From Centrapalus pauciflorus (taxonomy: Eukaryota; Streptophyta; Magnoliopsida; Asterales; Asteraceae): a stretch of 64,000 nt of DNA. The stretch lies in assembly GCA_020465985.1 (NCBI GenBank), contig JAANYP010001767.1, positions 190,906 to 254,905 on the forward strand. Direction: 5' to 3'. This document shows positions 21,622 to 33,528 of the stretch, one piece after another; positions within the stretch are counted from its first letter, which is position 1; the number at the start of each line of letters is the position of its first letter. Below the pieces are notes generated by a model. The model was not told where the DNA came from. It worked only from the letters and a program-made list of their open reading frames with translations, and ran no database searches. Both the position numbers and the translations under genes were made by a program.

Positions 21622-24303
21622 ATGGAATTTTAAAATAGCAGTAGTGGATCTGGGCAAGGACTCAAAGTTCCTATGCTCAAACCCACTGATTTCAATATGT
21701 GGAAACTCAGGATTCAACAGCACATTTAATTTATTGATTATGCCATATGGGAAGCTGTTGAATATCCACCTGTAGTTGATCCTGAACTAGATGCTGAGGG
21801 CAAGCCCTTAAAAACACCTCCAAAGACTGAACTTTGAAGAAAGGCTAGAATGAATGAAGTGAAAGCTCTTACTCTCTTAAAGATAGCCATTCCTAATGCT
21901 TATCAACATCAGTTTAAAAAATTCTATACTGCTCATTCTCTTTGAATTGCTTTAGAGAAAAGAATTGCTGGCAATGCTAGCACCAAAAGGAATCAAAAGG
22001 ATCTTTTAAAACAGCAGCATGAAAACTTTTCTGGTGGCAAGAATGAAAACCTTACTCAGATTTTTTACAAGTTTAATAAGTTGATAGGTGAATTGGAGAG
22101 TGCCAAAGTTAGCTTGGCTCAAGATGAAGTAAACAGAAAATTCCTTAGATCACTTGGTGAAGTGTGGACAGTCTATGCTGCCCAATGGAGAACCAAAGAC
22201 ACTCTTGATGAAATAGAGTTGGATGACCTTTACAACAGCCTGAGAGTGTTTGAAACTGAGATTGAAAAGAAAAAGAAAACCTTTTCTTACAATCACAACA
22301 CTGCTCTGCTGTCATCAGCATTAACTGATAAATCAAACTGTTGTGATTCCTTTTCAGGTGCTGATGGTAACTCTACTGAAGTTCACTATGAAGCTTTTGT
22401 TGCAAGTGATGGACTGTTTGCTCTAAATGCTGAAGACTTAGAACAAATCCATCCAGATGATTTAGAAGAGATGGACTTGAAATGGCAGCATGCTATGTTG
22501 ACTATGAGGGCCAAAAGATTTCTGAAAAGAACTGGCAGACCAAACTTTCAAGCCAGATCAGAAGGCAAACCAGCATTTGATAAATCAAAAGTTGAATGCT
22601 TTAAACTCCACAAACTTGGTCACTTTGCTAGAGAATGCAGATCCCAAAGTCAGCAGCCACCAAGACCCCAACAAACAAATCAAACTTCATCATCACAAGC
22701 TCTTGTCTCTCAAGAACAATGTGTTTGACTGGAGTGATCAGACAGAAGAGGAGTTTCAAAATCAAGCTCTCATGGCAGAAACATCTAATGCCACTTTCAC
22801 TGAACTACCATATGAGGTAAATGCTAAACTCTATTCTCAAACATGCAAAAATATGGTTAAAAAGTATAGAGATCATAATGAGAGCATGTGCAAAACTCTA
22901 GCTAACATGGAAGAAAGGATATATGAGTACATGCAGGCTATAGAAGATCTTGAAAAATAGATCAATGACTATAAGGATAATGAGATTCAGATGGGACATG
23001 ATAGAACATATCATGAGTGGGAGAAAAAGGAACTGAATAAGAAAATAGAGACCCTAAATAAGAAACTAGATGAGCCTGAACAGAAGGTGTTAGAAGCTAA
23101 TAAGAAAAAAGAATATGTCAATATAGATTTAGGAAGCTTGAAGCTGGCAAATCAAAAGCTAGAACACCTAATGGAGGTTCAATTTAAAGATAGGGTAAAA
23201 TCTCAACTCAATCCCAAAGAAGGTATAGGATACAAGGCCACTCCACCCCCATACAACAACAAATACATTCATCCCATGAGTGAAGTTGCTGATACGCTTG
23301 TGAATGAATCATTAGATGAAACAATGAAAACTGTAGATCCTATCCTTGAAGACAGACCTGAATCTAAAGAAGTACTAATTCCAAATGAAGGCTGTGAGTA
23401 TAAAGAAGTTCAGAGAAATATCAAAACAATGAGTGCACCTATAGAACCTCTTACTTCCAGTTTCATCAAACACCCTAGTGAGAAAGGAAAAGAGAAGATG
23501 AATGTATGCAATAATGCTCCACATGTTCCTATACCTTCTAACTGTAACATTGCATCTTCCTCAAAAACTAATAAAAGGGATAAAATTGTTCCAATATGCA
23601 CATGCCAAAAGCATGGTGTACAAAAGTTTCCCACACAACAACAGGTAAGGGGAAATCAAAGGAACAAGAATCAGTTATGGTCCAACAAAACTCGGTCTCA
23701 AATAAAACAGTCAAAAGATGTTTCCATTGTGGCAGGAAAAACCATTTGGCAAGACATTGTTTATATAAACCATCTGTTGCAAAACAGACTGTGGTTCAAA
23801 AACAGGCAATTGTTCAAAACTCAAAAAATTCAAAAGCCAAACCACCTGTTCCACCAGTTCCAAAGAAAACAGTTGACCACAGATTCTTAAAAGTCAATAA
23901 AAGACAGCATGCACACCAAAAAGAAGTTTTAGCAAAATCCAAAGCAAACATTAAAAAGATATGGTGTGTTAAAGGCAAAAACAAAGATCAAACTGATGAT
24001 GCAAATGTTGAGACTGTTAAGTCTAAAGTTGGAACTGGTAGTGTAAACTCTGAAGCTGTTAGCACTAAAAACTCAGTTCAAACTGCTAAGCCTAAAACTG
24101 GAACTGGTTGTGGATCATCTGAGACTTTTAATGAAAAGGTTGGAAAGAACACCTGGATACCTCATGTCATAACTAAATATTCTTCAGAAAATCCACCAGT
24201 GGATCTCACTAAGTTTAAAAAGACACAAACAGTGTTTAGATATGTCAATGCACAAGGACAACCCAAAACCAATTTGGTTTGGGTTTACTCCACTACTAAC
24301 TAA
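21622..24303 (+). pseudogene. gag: Element C gag, multiple stops and frameshifts
   Basis: ATG at 21622, followed by an early TAA. The UBN2 gag body reads LKPTDFNMWKLRIQ, then frame 22081-22728. A first knuckle at 22594-22637 has the CCHC spacing with its second Cys changed to Leu. A coiled-coil-like Lys/Glu region (22800-23200) follows, then a second, intact knuckle (C-x2-C-x4-H-x4-C) near 23718-23759. The C-terminal part (23760-24303) is Lys/Thr-rich. Two knuckles around a coiled-coil match the gag layout of B. The stop at 24301 lies directly before a 3'-splice-like tract. Confidence 0.82.
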
Positions 24304-24318
24304 GCTTTTTTTTGTGCA

Positions 24319-26242
24319 GGGCACCCACAGGACCCAACATAAAACAAGATGGCATATGGATAGTGGATGCTCTAGGCACATGACAGGCAATTCTGAATAC
24401 TTGTCAAATTTCAAAAGCTTTGAAGGAGGATTTGTTGCATTGGGTGGAAATTCCAAGGGAGGTAAGGTAACATGGAAGGGTACTGTCAAAGCAGGCAATA
24501 TGATCTTCAATGATGTTTTGTATGTTGAACAGCTGAAGTATAATTTACTAAGTGTGTGTAAAATCTGTGATAAACAAAATATTGTTCTATTCACAGACTC
24601 TGAGTGTATTGTCCTTTCAAAATATTTTAAAATCCCTGAAAATCTTGTTTTACTTAGAACCCCAAGGAAGGACAATGTCTACTGTTTGGACACAAATCTT
24701 TTATCCAAATCAAATACTTTAAGCTGCTTGATATCTAAAGCATCATCAAATGAGTCTGCTCTTTGGCATAGAAGGATGTGTCACATGAACTTCAAATCTA
24801 TGAATGTTTTAGTCAAAAAGAATTTGGTAAGAGGTTTACCACAAAAGGAGTTCATATGTGATGATCATTGTGTAACATGTCTTAAAGGCAAGCAACACAA
24901 AACTTCTCATAAGGCCAAAGAAGTAAATTCAATCTCATCTGCTCTTCATCTTATTCATATGGATCTCTTTGGTCCAACATCTGTTTTGATTTTGAATAAA
25001 AGAGCTTACTGTTTAGTCATTGTTGATGATTTCACCAGATTTACATGGGTTTACTTTCTTAGGACTAAGGATGAAACTGCTGAGCTAGTCAAATCCTTTA
25101 TTCTTAAGATAGAAAACCAATCAAATTTAAAAGTGAAGGTGATCAGGTCAGACAATGGAACTGAGTTTAAAAATCATATCCTAAACAGTTTCTGTGAGTC
25201 TAAAGGCATTGCTAGACAATATAGTGCACCTAGAACACCACAACAAAATGGTGTAGCTGAAAGGAAGAATAGAACTTTAATAGAGGCTGCTAAAATCATG
25301 CTAGCTGATTCCAACTACAAATGACCTTTTTGGGTAGAAGTAGTAAATACAGCTTGTTATGTGCTAAATAGCGTTCAAGTTGTTCAGTCACAAGGGTAAA
25401 CTCCATATGAGTTATTCCATCACAGATTTCCCTTAGTAACCATTCTAAAATCTTTTGGTTGTTCATGCACTATTCTTCACACTAAAACTCACTTAGGAAA
25501 GTTTGAAAGTAAAGCTGAAGAAGGTTTCTTTGTAGGTTACTCTATTCGAAGCAAAGCCTATAGAGTATATAACAGTCTGTCTAAAACCATTGAAGAAAGT
25601 GCCAATGTTGAGTTTAATAAAAACACTGCAAATATCAAAGGCACTGGTCCTGATTGGTTGTTTGATATAGATTCACTAACAAATTCTCTATGCTTTGTTG
25701 AGTATACTGCTGATAACAGTGTTGAAGCTGTCATTTCAAATCCTCATGCTGGTACCTCAAATATTCAAGCTGTCGGCACAAAGTTTCCAACAATTGCGGA
25801 TTCTGCTACATGGGATGTGTATACTGTACTACCACTTCTATCTTGTGACCCACCAGGGGTCCTGGATGATAAATATGATACACATCTAGAGTATAAAGTG
25901 CCAATACCTAGCCCTGAAGTAACAGCTCCATCCAATAGAGACACGGTCCCATCTTCTAAAGAAGCTGTTACTGGAGCAGAATCATCATGTGGTACTAAAG
26001 GTGATGACACAAATCTGGGAACATCATTTCAGACAGAAAGAGAACCCACACTCAGTGTTCACAAGTATCAACCTCTCAACCAGATAATGGGAGACCCACG
26101 CACTCCTGTGCAGATAAGGACAATGGTTCACAAGGAGTCCACTGATGCTGAATCAACAATCCATGAATTCAGTCTAGCTGCCTTTGAACATGCATGTTTC
26201 ATGTCACAATTAGAACCTAAGAAGGCATCTGAGGCTCTGTAA
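24319..26242 (+). pseudogene. pol: Element C protease and integrase
   Basis: The protease keeps MDSGCSRHMTG (about 24354-24386), including the catalytic Asp. The integrase zinc domain reads WHRRMCHMNF with CVTCLKGKQ. The core has D in HMDLFGP, D in RSDNGTEF and E in NGVAERKNRTL, all intact in the frame 24242-25324. A TGA at 25322 and TAA at 25397 then interrupt the C-terminal part, which continues with FGCSCTIL and GFFVGYS. The variable linker before RT occupies 25658-26242. Confidence 0.87.
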
Positions 26243-27739
26243 GATCCATCTAGGATTGAGGCAATGCAAGAAAAACTTTTGCAATTCAAGATTCAGAATG
26301 TATGGACTCTAGTTGACTTACCTAGAGGAAAGAGAGCAATTGGCACAAGATGGGTTTTCAGAATCAAGAAGGATGAGAGAGGTGTAGTAATCAAGAACAA
26401 AGCAAGATTGGTAGCACAAGGACACACTCAAGAAGAAGGCATAGATTATGATGATGTATTTGCCCCAGTAGCAAGGATAGAAGCCATCAGACTGTTCCTA
26501 GCTTATGCCAGCTTCAAAGGGTTCAAAGTGTACCAAATGGATGTGAAATCTGCATTCCTGTATGGTACAATCGAAGAAGAGATTTAGGTGTGTCAACCCC
26601 CTGGATTTGAGGACTATAAGTATCCAGACAGAGTCTACAAATTAGACAAAGCCCTTTATGGACTCCACCAAACCCCAAGAGCATGGTATGACACTTTGTC
26701 CTCATACCTTCTACAAAATGGATTCAAGAGAAGTACTCTAGACAAGACATTGTTCACAAAGTACGTCAAATCAGAGTTTTTGCTTGTTCAGATCTATGTT
26801 GATTATATCATTTTTGGGTCAACAAATGACATTCTGTGCAACGAGTCTGAAAACCTGATGCATAAAAAGTTTCAAATGAGTTCAATGGGAGAAGTCACCT
26901 TCTTTCTAGGATTGCAGGTCAAGCAGAAACCCACAGGACTTTTTATAAGTCAATCAAAGTATGTAAATGACATCCTGGAAAAGTTTAGCTACAAAGATAC
27001 CAAAGTTGCTAGCACTCCAATGGACACTCACAAGCAGCTTGATGCAGACAAGGATGGAGTGGATGTGGACATTCACTTGTATAGATCCTTGATAGGTTCA
27101 CTAATGTATCTCACATCTTCTAGACCTGATATAATGTTTGCTGTTTGTGTTTGTGCCAGGTTTCAATGTGCTCCAAAGGATTCACATCTGTTTGCTGTTA
27201 AGAGAATCTTTAGATATCTCAAGGGCCAACCACAGTTGGGACTATGGTATCCTAAGGACTCTCCTCTTGAACTAACAGCTTATTCTGACAATGACTATGG
27301 AGGTTGCAACATAGACTGAAAATCCACAACTGGTGGATGTCAATATCTAGGAGCAAGACTGGTCTCTTGGCAGTGCAACAAGTAGACAACTGTCTCTACC
27401 GCATCTACTGAAGCAGAATATGTAGCAGCAGCCAGCTGCTGTTCCCAAGTGATGTGGATTCAGAATCAATTGAGAGACTATGGTATGAACTTTCTATCTA
27501 CTCCTATCTACATTGACAACTCAAGTGCAATAAGCATTGTACAAAATCCAGTGAAATTTCCCAAAACCAAACACATAGATATTAGATTTCATTTTATAAG
27601 AGATTGTAATGAGAAGAAATTAATCCAAGTTACCAAAATTCATACAGATGATCAGCTAGCTGATCTATTTACAAAACCATTTGATGTAGGAAGATTCACT
27701 TTCCTAGTATCAAACATTGGTATGGTCAATATGGATTAG
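26243..27739 (+). pseudogene. pol: Element C reverse transcriptase and RNase H
   Basis: RT motifs GTRWVFRIK, KARLVAQGHTQ, QMDVKSAFLYG, KALYGLHQTPRAWYD. The active-site box reads YVDYIIFGS (about 26798-26824), so the second catalytic Asp has become Tyr. RNase H Asp (YSDNDYGG), Glu (STEAEYVAA) and Asp (YIDNSSAI) are kept. Stops at 26585, 27317 and 27384 break the frame. It ends at 27739 after the TKPFDVGRF motif. Confidence 0.88.
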
Positions 27740-27799
27740 TTTGTTTTTCATTATTCTCTCTTATTTTATGAGAAACATACTTATTACATGTGCTTGATT

Positions 27800-27809
27800 A
27801 AGGGGGAGA
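27800..27809 (+). other. Polypurine-tract-like motif just after pol, element C
   Basis: AGGGGGAGAC lies 60 bp after the pol stop, the usual place of the tract in copia elements that lack a post-pol ORF. The working tract next to the LTR is at 30906-30915, so this may be an older or additional tract. Confidence 0.5.
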
Positions 27810-28118
27810 CACATTTTCATAAGAATATGCTTAATTTTCAACTAACAGCTTGAGTCTTTTCTCAAGCTGCTAGTTCATTTTACTCGAACTGTTAGTTGTT
27901 TTCACTTGATCTTTCAAAGTGTGCAGGGTAATTCTGTAAATCCTTATAAGTGTGTGCGCGGGACTAGATATTTTTGAAATGTCAAAACTTTTAAAGGTCC
28001 CAGTTTCGTTCAATTGCAACTACCAGTTGCAAAAATATCTTCCAACGATCCTTTCTTTCTCTCTCTGAGCGATTCACACACAGTCGATTCAAACCCTAAA
28101 TCACCGTCTTCATCTCTT

Positions 28119-30474
28119 ATGGAGTTTGTCAAAGAACACAACCGCCTCCCCTACTCTCTCAAACGTACTGACCTTCAACCATTTCATGACATGATGGACT
28201 TTCTTAGAAGTTCCCATATCCATCATGCTCTCACTGTTAATCACACCATCTATGTGGCTCATATAGAGCAGTTCTGGAAATTTGCCACGGTAAATACCTT
28301 CAATGGAGTCACTTCTTTTGCATCCACAATCGATGGCAACCCTATTACCATTACTGAGGAGACCATACGCCAACATCTGCATCTTCAATATGCCTCAGGT
28401 ATATCAGATCTATCTCTTACTGCCTTACATGAAGCAATTTTTGCAATAGGGTATAGGGGCCCTACTGATTCTTTTACTTTCTTTAAAGCACATTTTGCCT
28501 TTAAATGGAAATATGTTGTGCATATCATTCAGCAATGTATAAGACTCAAAAGAACTGGTTGGGTTGAGTTTTATTCAAACATTGCCACTGCTCTAGTGTG
28601 TCTATCAACAGGCCAGCAGATCAACTTTTCCTATCTGCTCCTTCTACTACACATACATCCCCAGCCCCCACACTCCTAAACTACAAAAGACAAAGGATTT
28701 CAGGAGCTCCTTCCTCCTCAGCCCAAACACAAGTGCCAAATATCCCTGTGCAGGAGGACACTTCTGCATAGAATATCCAAAGGGAACCCACTGAGGACTC
28801 TCCCACCCTCAATTCGGAGGTGGACATTCCATTAGAGAATGTCCATATGGGATTTGTGGCTGACACTACTGATGTCTCTGCATAAGAGGCATAGGCCAGT
28901 GTCAACATATCTAAGACCACACCCATGGCAATAGAGGGTGTGCAAGCACCTTCTAGAAGTCCCCAGTACCAAGAACAAATGGGCCCAAATGTTTCTACCT
29001 CTGGAATTCCTGCCAGTGATAGATCTCAAATACCACTATCATTTGAGGATCTTGAGGCTAGTCTGCAACTCATGGCATCAACGGATCAACAGCTGAAACC
29101 TGTTGTAGCTATATTGGAACATTATAAGTCCATTATTGCTGCACAGGGGACACAAATTACAGCTTTGCAACAGACTACAGCAGCCCAACTTCAACGATTG
29201 GACTATTTTCATCAAGGGTTCACACTCTGTGGAAACAAGATTATACAGCTTGAGAGGTTGGTTCGAACCCTGCTTGCAAAGGTCTTTGGTCCACCTGGCC
29301 AAACCAATGCATCCAAAAAGGGGGAGAATCCGGAGATCCCTCCTTCAGTCCAAACAACTTCAACCTCCCCTCCAACAGTCCCAGTTTCTAGGATAACAGT
29401 CCCAACAGCTACTCAAGATGTTAGCCTAGAAACTCAAGCTGCTCCTATCAGGACAACTGGAGTTGTCATCAGAGATGGTTCTCAGGCTCCTGTCACAACA
29501 GTCCAATCCACAGCATCAGCCTCCAGAGACAAGGGTAAAGGCATTCTAATTGAATCTCCAAAGAGCAAATTCTCTTCTAAAAAAGCCCAGGTTGCTCATG
29601 ATGCTGAACTAGCAAGGACTAGCAAAAGAATAGGATGAACTCTTAGACGATCAAACTCATGAACAAATGAAAGACGATGAAACCTTAGGTGACTATCTAA
29701 GAGGGTTTGTGGTTAAGCAAAATCAAAAGAAAGGGAAAATGCCAACAGGGCATTCAAAGGCTGAAAAGCTTCAGTTGGACTATCAAGAGTAATGGCTCAG
29801 TCATGGCCAACAGAAAAGCTTCAGGCCTTATATGACAAGCAGAAGGAAAAACAAGAAGCAGCCAAAGTCTCCTAACAAGACCAATGTCAACAAGAACCAG
29901 TTCAAGCTGTTGCTAGTGATCCTCCACATCAAGCAAAGATTGATCAGGTTAAAAGAGTGTTGTTTGAACAACAGCTTTAAAAGGCACTGGATCAGTATGA
30001 CTTCTCTAAACCGCATATTACTTACTGGTATGTAAATCAATGGATGACATTGATTTGGACTATCATTTTGTAATCAGAAGAGAGGCTGGTCCAGAAGAAG
30101 AATATAAGAGCCTAGCTCAGATGGCACAAAGGTTAACCAGAGATGATCTGACAAAAATGCATCCTATTGGAACTGTTAGCCATTCAAGATCTCAATGTGC
30201 ATGGGTTCAAAGAAATGTAAAAGATCTTAGAAGCATTTTTGATCCAGAGTCTACAAGAGTAGAAATAGTAGCTGCCAAGGAGATGAAGATTGTACAGGTT
30301 GATGTATATGCCAAATCAATGACACATAGACTCAAGCTTGCAGACGGATCCAGCAGGTTATACAATTTTAAATTTTTCAATCTGCCAAAGGGTTGGTTAC
30401 TCCAAATAAGCTCAATGAAGATTCACTGTGATAAAGAGGAGTTGAAAAGAGATTTCATAAAGGCAATAAAGTAG
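28119..30474 (+). pseudogene. Post-pol ORF of element C, unknown function
   Basis: ATG at 28119, with AAACCCTAAA (28091-28100) and a CT-rich leader just upstream. The N-terminal domain (28119-28660, about 180 aa) has FLRSSHIHHALTVN, IEQFWKFATV and TEETIRQHLHL. It aligns in layout with the B domain (FLKVHPLNYAM, EFWYT, and VDLLREVLHLP). A frameshift with probable deletion follows INFS near 28635. A Pro/Thr/Ser-rich linker, a coiled-coil-like stretch (29040-29240), a KKGEN motif over a polypurine-like tract (29315-29328) and a C-terminal region (30040-30474) with a basic end follow. Stops and frameshifts are frequent. It resembles post-pol ORFs that I associate with Asteraceae copia elements; its function is unknown. 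Confidence 0.68.
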
Positions 30475-30508
30475 AAACTTTCACAATTGTAAGTTTTTGG
30501 ATGCCTTA

Positions 30509-30823
30509 GGGGGCATTTGGTTCACAGAATCTGATGGAATTCGATGGAATTGGAATGAAAATTTCATTCCAATGTGCTGTTTGGCAGTAAAAAGAAATGG
30601 AATGAAGATTCCTTTTTAGGAAAAAACACCACCTTTGAAAGAATCTATTTTCCTTGGGTTAATGCCATGGAATTTAAATTCCATTCCAAAGGTTTTAAAA
30701 CCAAACCCTAGACTTCATCTTCACCGGCCTTCATTTATATTCCGACAGATTCCATCCTTCCAGAATTCCATTCCTTGACAGATTCCATTCTAGAAACAAA
30801 CATTCTGCGAACCAAGCGCCGCC
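30509..30823. mobile_element. PIF/Harbinger (Tourist-like) MITE, 315 bp
   Basis: Terminal inverted repeats GGGGGCATTTGGTTCACAG and, at the other end, the reverse complement of GGCGGCGCTTGGTTCGCAG, flanked by TTA (30506-30508 and 30824-30826). The internal sequence is rich in GGAATT/AATTCC inverted repeats. The 3-bp TTA target and GGGC..TTTGGTTCGC ends are typical of this superfamily. It lies in the 3' untranslated part of element C. Confidence 0.85.
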
Positions 30824-30905
30824 TTAGTTTGTAGATAACAGTTTTACTTTACTTTATTTCCTTATTTGTATAGAAACTTAAAGTCTTGTGTAAAGAATTT
30901 AAGTT

Positions 30906-30915
30906 AGGGGGAGAT
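30906..30915 (+). other. Element C polypurine tract
   Basis: TAGGGGGAGAT directly before the 3' LTR start, same core as in B. Confidence 0.85.
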
Positions 30916-31184
30916 TGTTGGGAAATATTCTAAGTATGTCAAGCTGTTAGTTAGAATTCTCAGAATGTTAGTAGTTTTTTTGTGTAATTAGAAAGTTCAA
31001 GCTGTTAGTTGAGTAAGTTCGAGCTGTTAGTTCAAAAGTTCAAGCTGCCAGAGTTAAAAGTTCAAGCTGCTCAAACAGATTAACAACAGAAAGTGATGAA
31101 ATTCAGGAAGTGATTTATATTTGAAGATTCAAGCATATCTACTACCAGAGAAATCAGAGTTCCTCAAGGAAAAAACCCAAAAGG

Positions 31185-31273
<89 letters not shown>

Positions 31274-31629
31274 TAGAATAGGTTTTTCTATGTAAGTCTG
31301 TACGTGCTAATTTTGTAATCGTGTGCTTCAATTGTAATTGCTTTTTGATTAAGTTTCTCAAGCCTCTAACGTTGTAAAACCCTAAGAACAGTCTGTGTTC
31401 TTCATCTAATCAAACAAATTAGAGGTGATTGTAATCAGTGAGTTTGGCAATATAAAAGATTTGATTTATGATTATATTTATGTGTTATTTATTCTGAAAG
31501 TTTTTCTTAAAACAATTAAGTGTTATTCCGCAAACTTCTTAATTGGACTTTGATTCAATACAATGTTATTGGTTTACACTCTGATTTATTCAAACCAATT
31601 AATCTTAGGTAGTGATTTTGATCTTGACA
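30916..31629 (+). repeat. Element C 3' LTR
   Basis: TG at 30916 and CA at 31629, matching the 5' copy, with a TA microsatellite at 31185-31271. Target copy AATAG follows. Confidence 0.93.
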
Positions 31630-31844
31630 AATAGCTTTCTGATGCCATGGGATCTGGGTAGTTGCTTTTAATATTATTATGATGTAATAGCGATTTAGTA
31701 CTATAACCTTGTAGCACGTGTAGTGCAAGACTTATTCTAATACTTTATTTAGATTTATGCAAGTTTTAGACTTAATATGATTATTATGGCAATTGTTATT
31801 TGTTCATGGGTTTATGTAAGCATGACTAAAGCAAGGATGTGACA
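31630..31844 (+). repeat. Element A 3' LTR, final part
   Basis: Resumes the LTR interrupted at 20835. It ends ...GGATGTGACA near 31844, complementing the TGTAACA start. The sequence right after it is leader of an unrelated copia gag (E), so A inserted there. The matching target copy lies outside the window. Confidence 0.65.
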
Positions 31845-31920
31845 TAAGTGATAGAGATTCAGATTACTTCACCCATTTTTTTCCATAAAAGATATTGGCA
31901 AACCAAATATAATTTTCAAG

Positions 31921-32092
31921 ATGTCAGAAGATGCATTGGCAATAGGTTCTGACACCAAACCACCAATTCTGTACAGAGGAGAGTACAGACAGTGGAGAGA
32001 AAGATTTATAAAGTTCATAATCTTTCATGATTTAGTATCTGAAAAGTTGGAATCATTGATTGATGGACAAGCTTAATTTTTTGTTAACATAC
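31921..32092 (+). pseudogene. gag: Element E, orphan copia gag, N-terminal part
   Basis: ATG at 31921 opens a gag-like frame with PPILYRGEYRQWRERF, the usual UBN2-type start. A TAA at 32074 interrupts it, and element D cuts it at 32092 with target CATAC. The remainder is at 44696-45161. Confidence 0.7.
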
Positions 32093-33190
32093 TCTAGGTC
32101 CCAAATGGTTTCCCTAGTGTATTGTTCTAAGCTGTAGAGGGGGGAGGGTGAATACAGCAATTTAAAACTGAACACTCTTTTCTCAATATTTGTGTATATT
32201 ATCAACAAGTGTTAATTACAAACAAGCTTGAATGCGGAAAGGTTCAAGCTAAGATGACAGATACAACAGATGCTTCAACTAATCTAAGACACACTCAGAC
32301 CAGATACAATGACTACACTCACTTAGATGCACTCATTGATTTTACAAGACACAGATGGACAACTTGAGTATGAACAACTTAGACACACGTACTGTTATAT
32401 TCAAGCAGACTTGAATGCATGGAAAACACACTTTAATGCACGATCTGATTTCTCACTCTTGGATATCTCACAATCCTTAGAAGCTTCCTTTTATACTTTC
32501 ACTGAGAATCTTAGTGAAGCTTCTTCATTGGACAATGAGAAAGAGGGATGTCTTTCCAAAAAGACAAAATACCTATTCTGCACATGTTGATAAAGCAGAT
32601 GGCAGAATCTTTGACTTTTTCTTTTTGTGACTGTTGCATAAGGGTTAAAGAAAAAAGGAATGTCAACTTTGCGTCTTTCTTCTTTAGCTAAGGCCATTTT
32701 GATATAAGAAATGGTCTGTCACCCTTTTTAGATATCTGTTTGTCTTCATGTAACAGAACAGCGTAGGCAGTCTTTTGCAGTTACTATTTTCCACTTTGTC
32801 TTCGACTTGTAAACTGATCTTGTGGCCAAAAACAATACATGAGGACTTGGAAACATATTCCATAAAGTGTTTAGCCTGTTCACAAAGAACAGGTTCTGTT
32901 CACAAAGAACAGAACACTTAGAATCTGTCCAAGCTGCTCAACAGAACAGAGCAGCGTAGACAGTTTATATCCAGCGTGTTCAGCAGACAGAACAGCTTGG
33001 GCAATCTGCCTTTGTTGCAACAAATGCAACAGGATAAACATCTTTGGTTGATATTGCAAATCACTTTTCAGGTTTCAATAAGGCATAAACAGGCCTTAAA
33101 TTATACCTTCAAGTGCATCGAACAGGTTTGATAAAAAATCTCCCCCTAAGATGTAGAACAAGTTTGACTGAGGTCTTTTTGTGGCTAACA
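32093..33190 (-). repeat. Element D 3' LTR (left end)
   Basis: The left end reads TCTAGGTCCC where the family has TGTAGGTCCC, so the terminal dinucleotide is mutated. It ends at 33190 next to a mutated polypurine tract (33191-33200, TAGGGAAGAT on the minus strand). Minus-strand TATA box at 32489-32495. The spacer 33201-33528 is non-coding and matches the 3' untranslated part of B. Confidence 0.92.
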
Positions 33191-33528
33191 ATCTTCCCTA
33201 TTTGCAATAATCAGTCTAAGTTGATTTTATCAATAATCACTATACATTTTACAATACATTTTGCTGAAATGAAATTACAACATTAAAGTAAAGTAAAATA
33301 TCAGTTTATATATACTGATTTTTGATTACATAAAGAACATATGTTTTTACAAAAGTACAACTGATGTACTAGTGTATAATACAACTGATGTAAAAATAAA
33401 ATAAAAGTTACAACTAATGTACAAGAAAATTCAACAATTTGGGTTGTTGATGATGGGAGAAAATAATGGCAAGCCTGTCCAACAGATGGACAGCTTCCAT
33501 TCTTCACCAATTAGACAGTAGGTGGAAT

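Larger units (their letters stand above)
20836..31629 (+). mobile_element. Element C, Ty1/copia with divergent post-pol ORF, 10.8 kb
   Basis: LTRs of 711 and 714 bp begin TGTTGGGAAATATTC and end TTGACA. The target copies are TATAG (20831-20835) and AATAG (31630-31634), differing at one base. The order is PBS, gag with two knuckles, PR-IN-RT-RH, a post-pol ORF homologous to but diverged from that of B, a PIF/Harbinger MITE, a polypurine tract and the LTR. It sits in the 3' LTR of element A. Many frameshifts and stops, and a mutated RT box, make it inactive. Confidence 0.93.
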
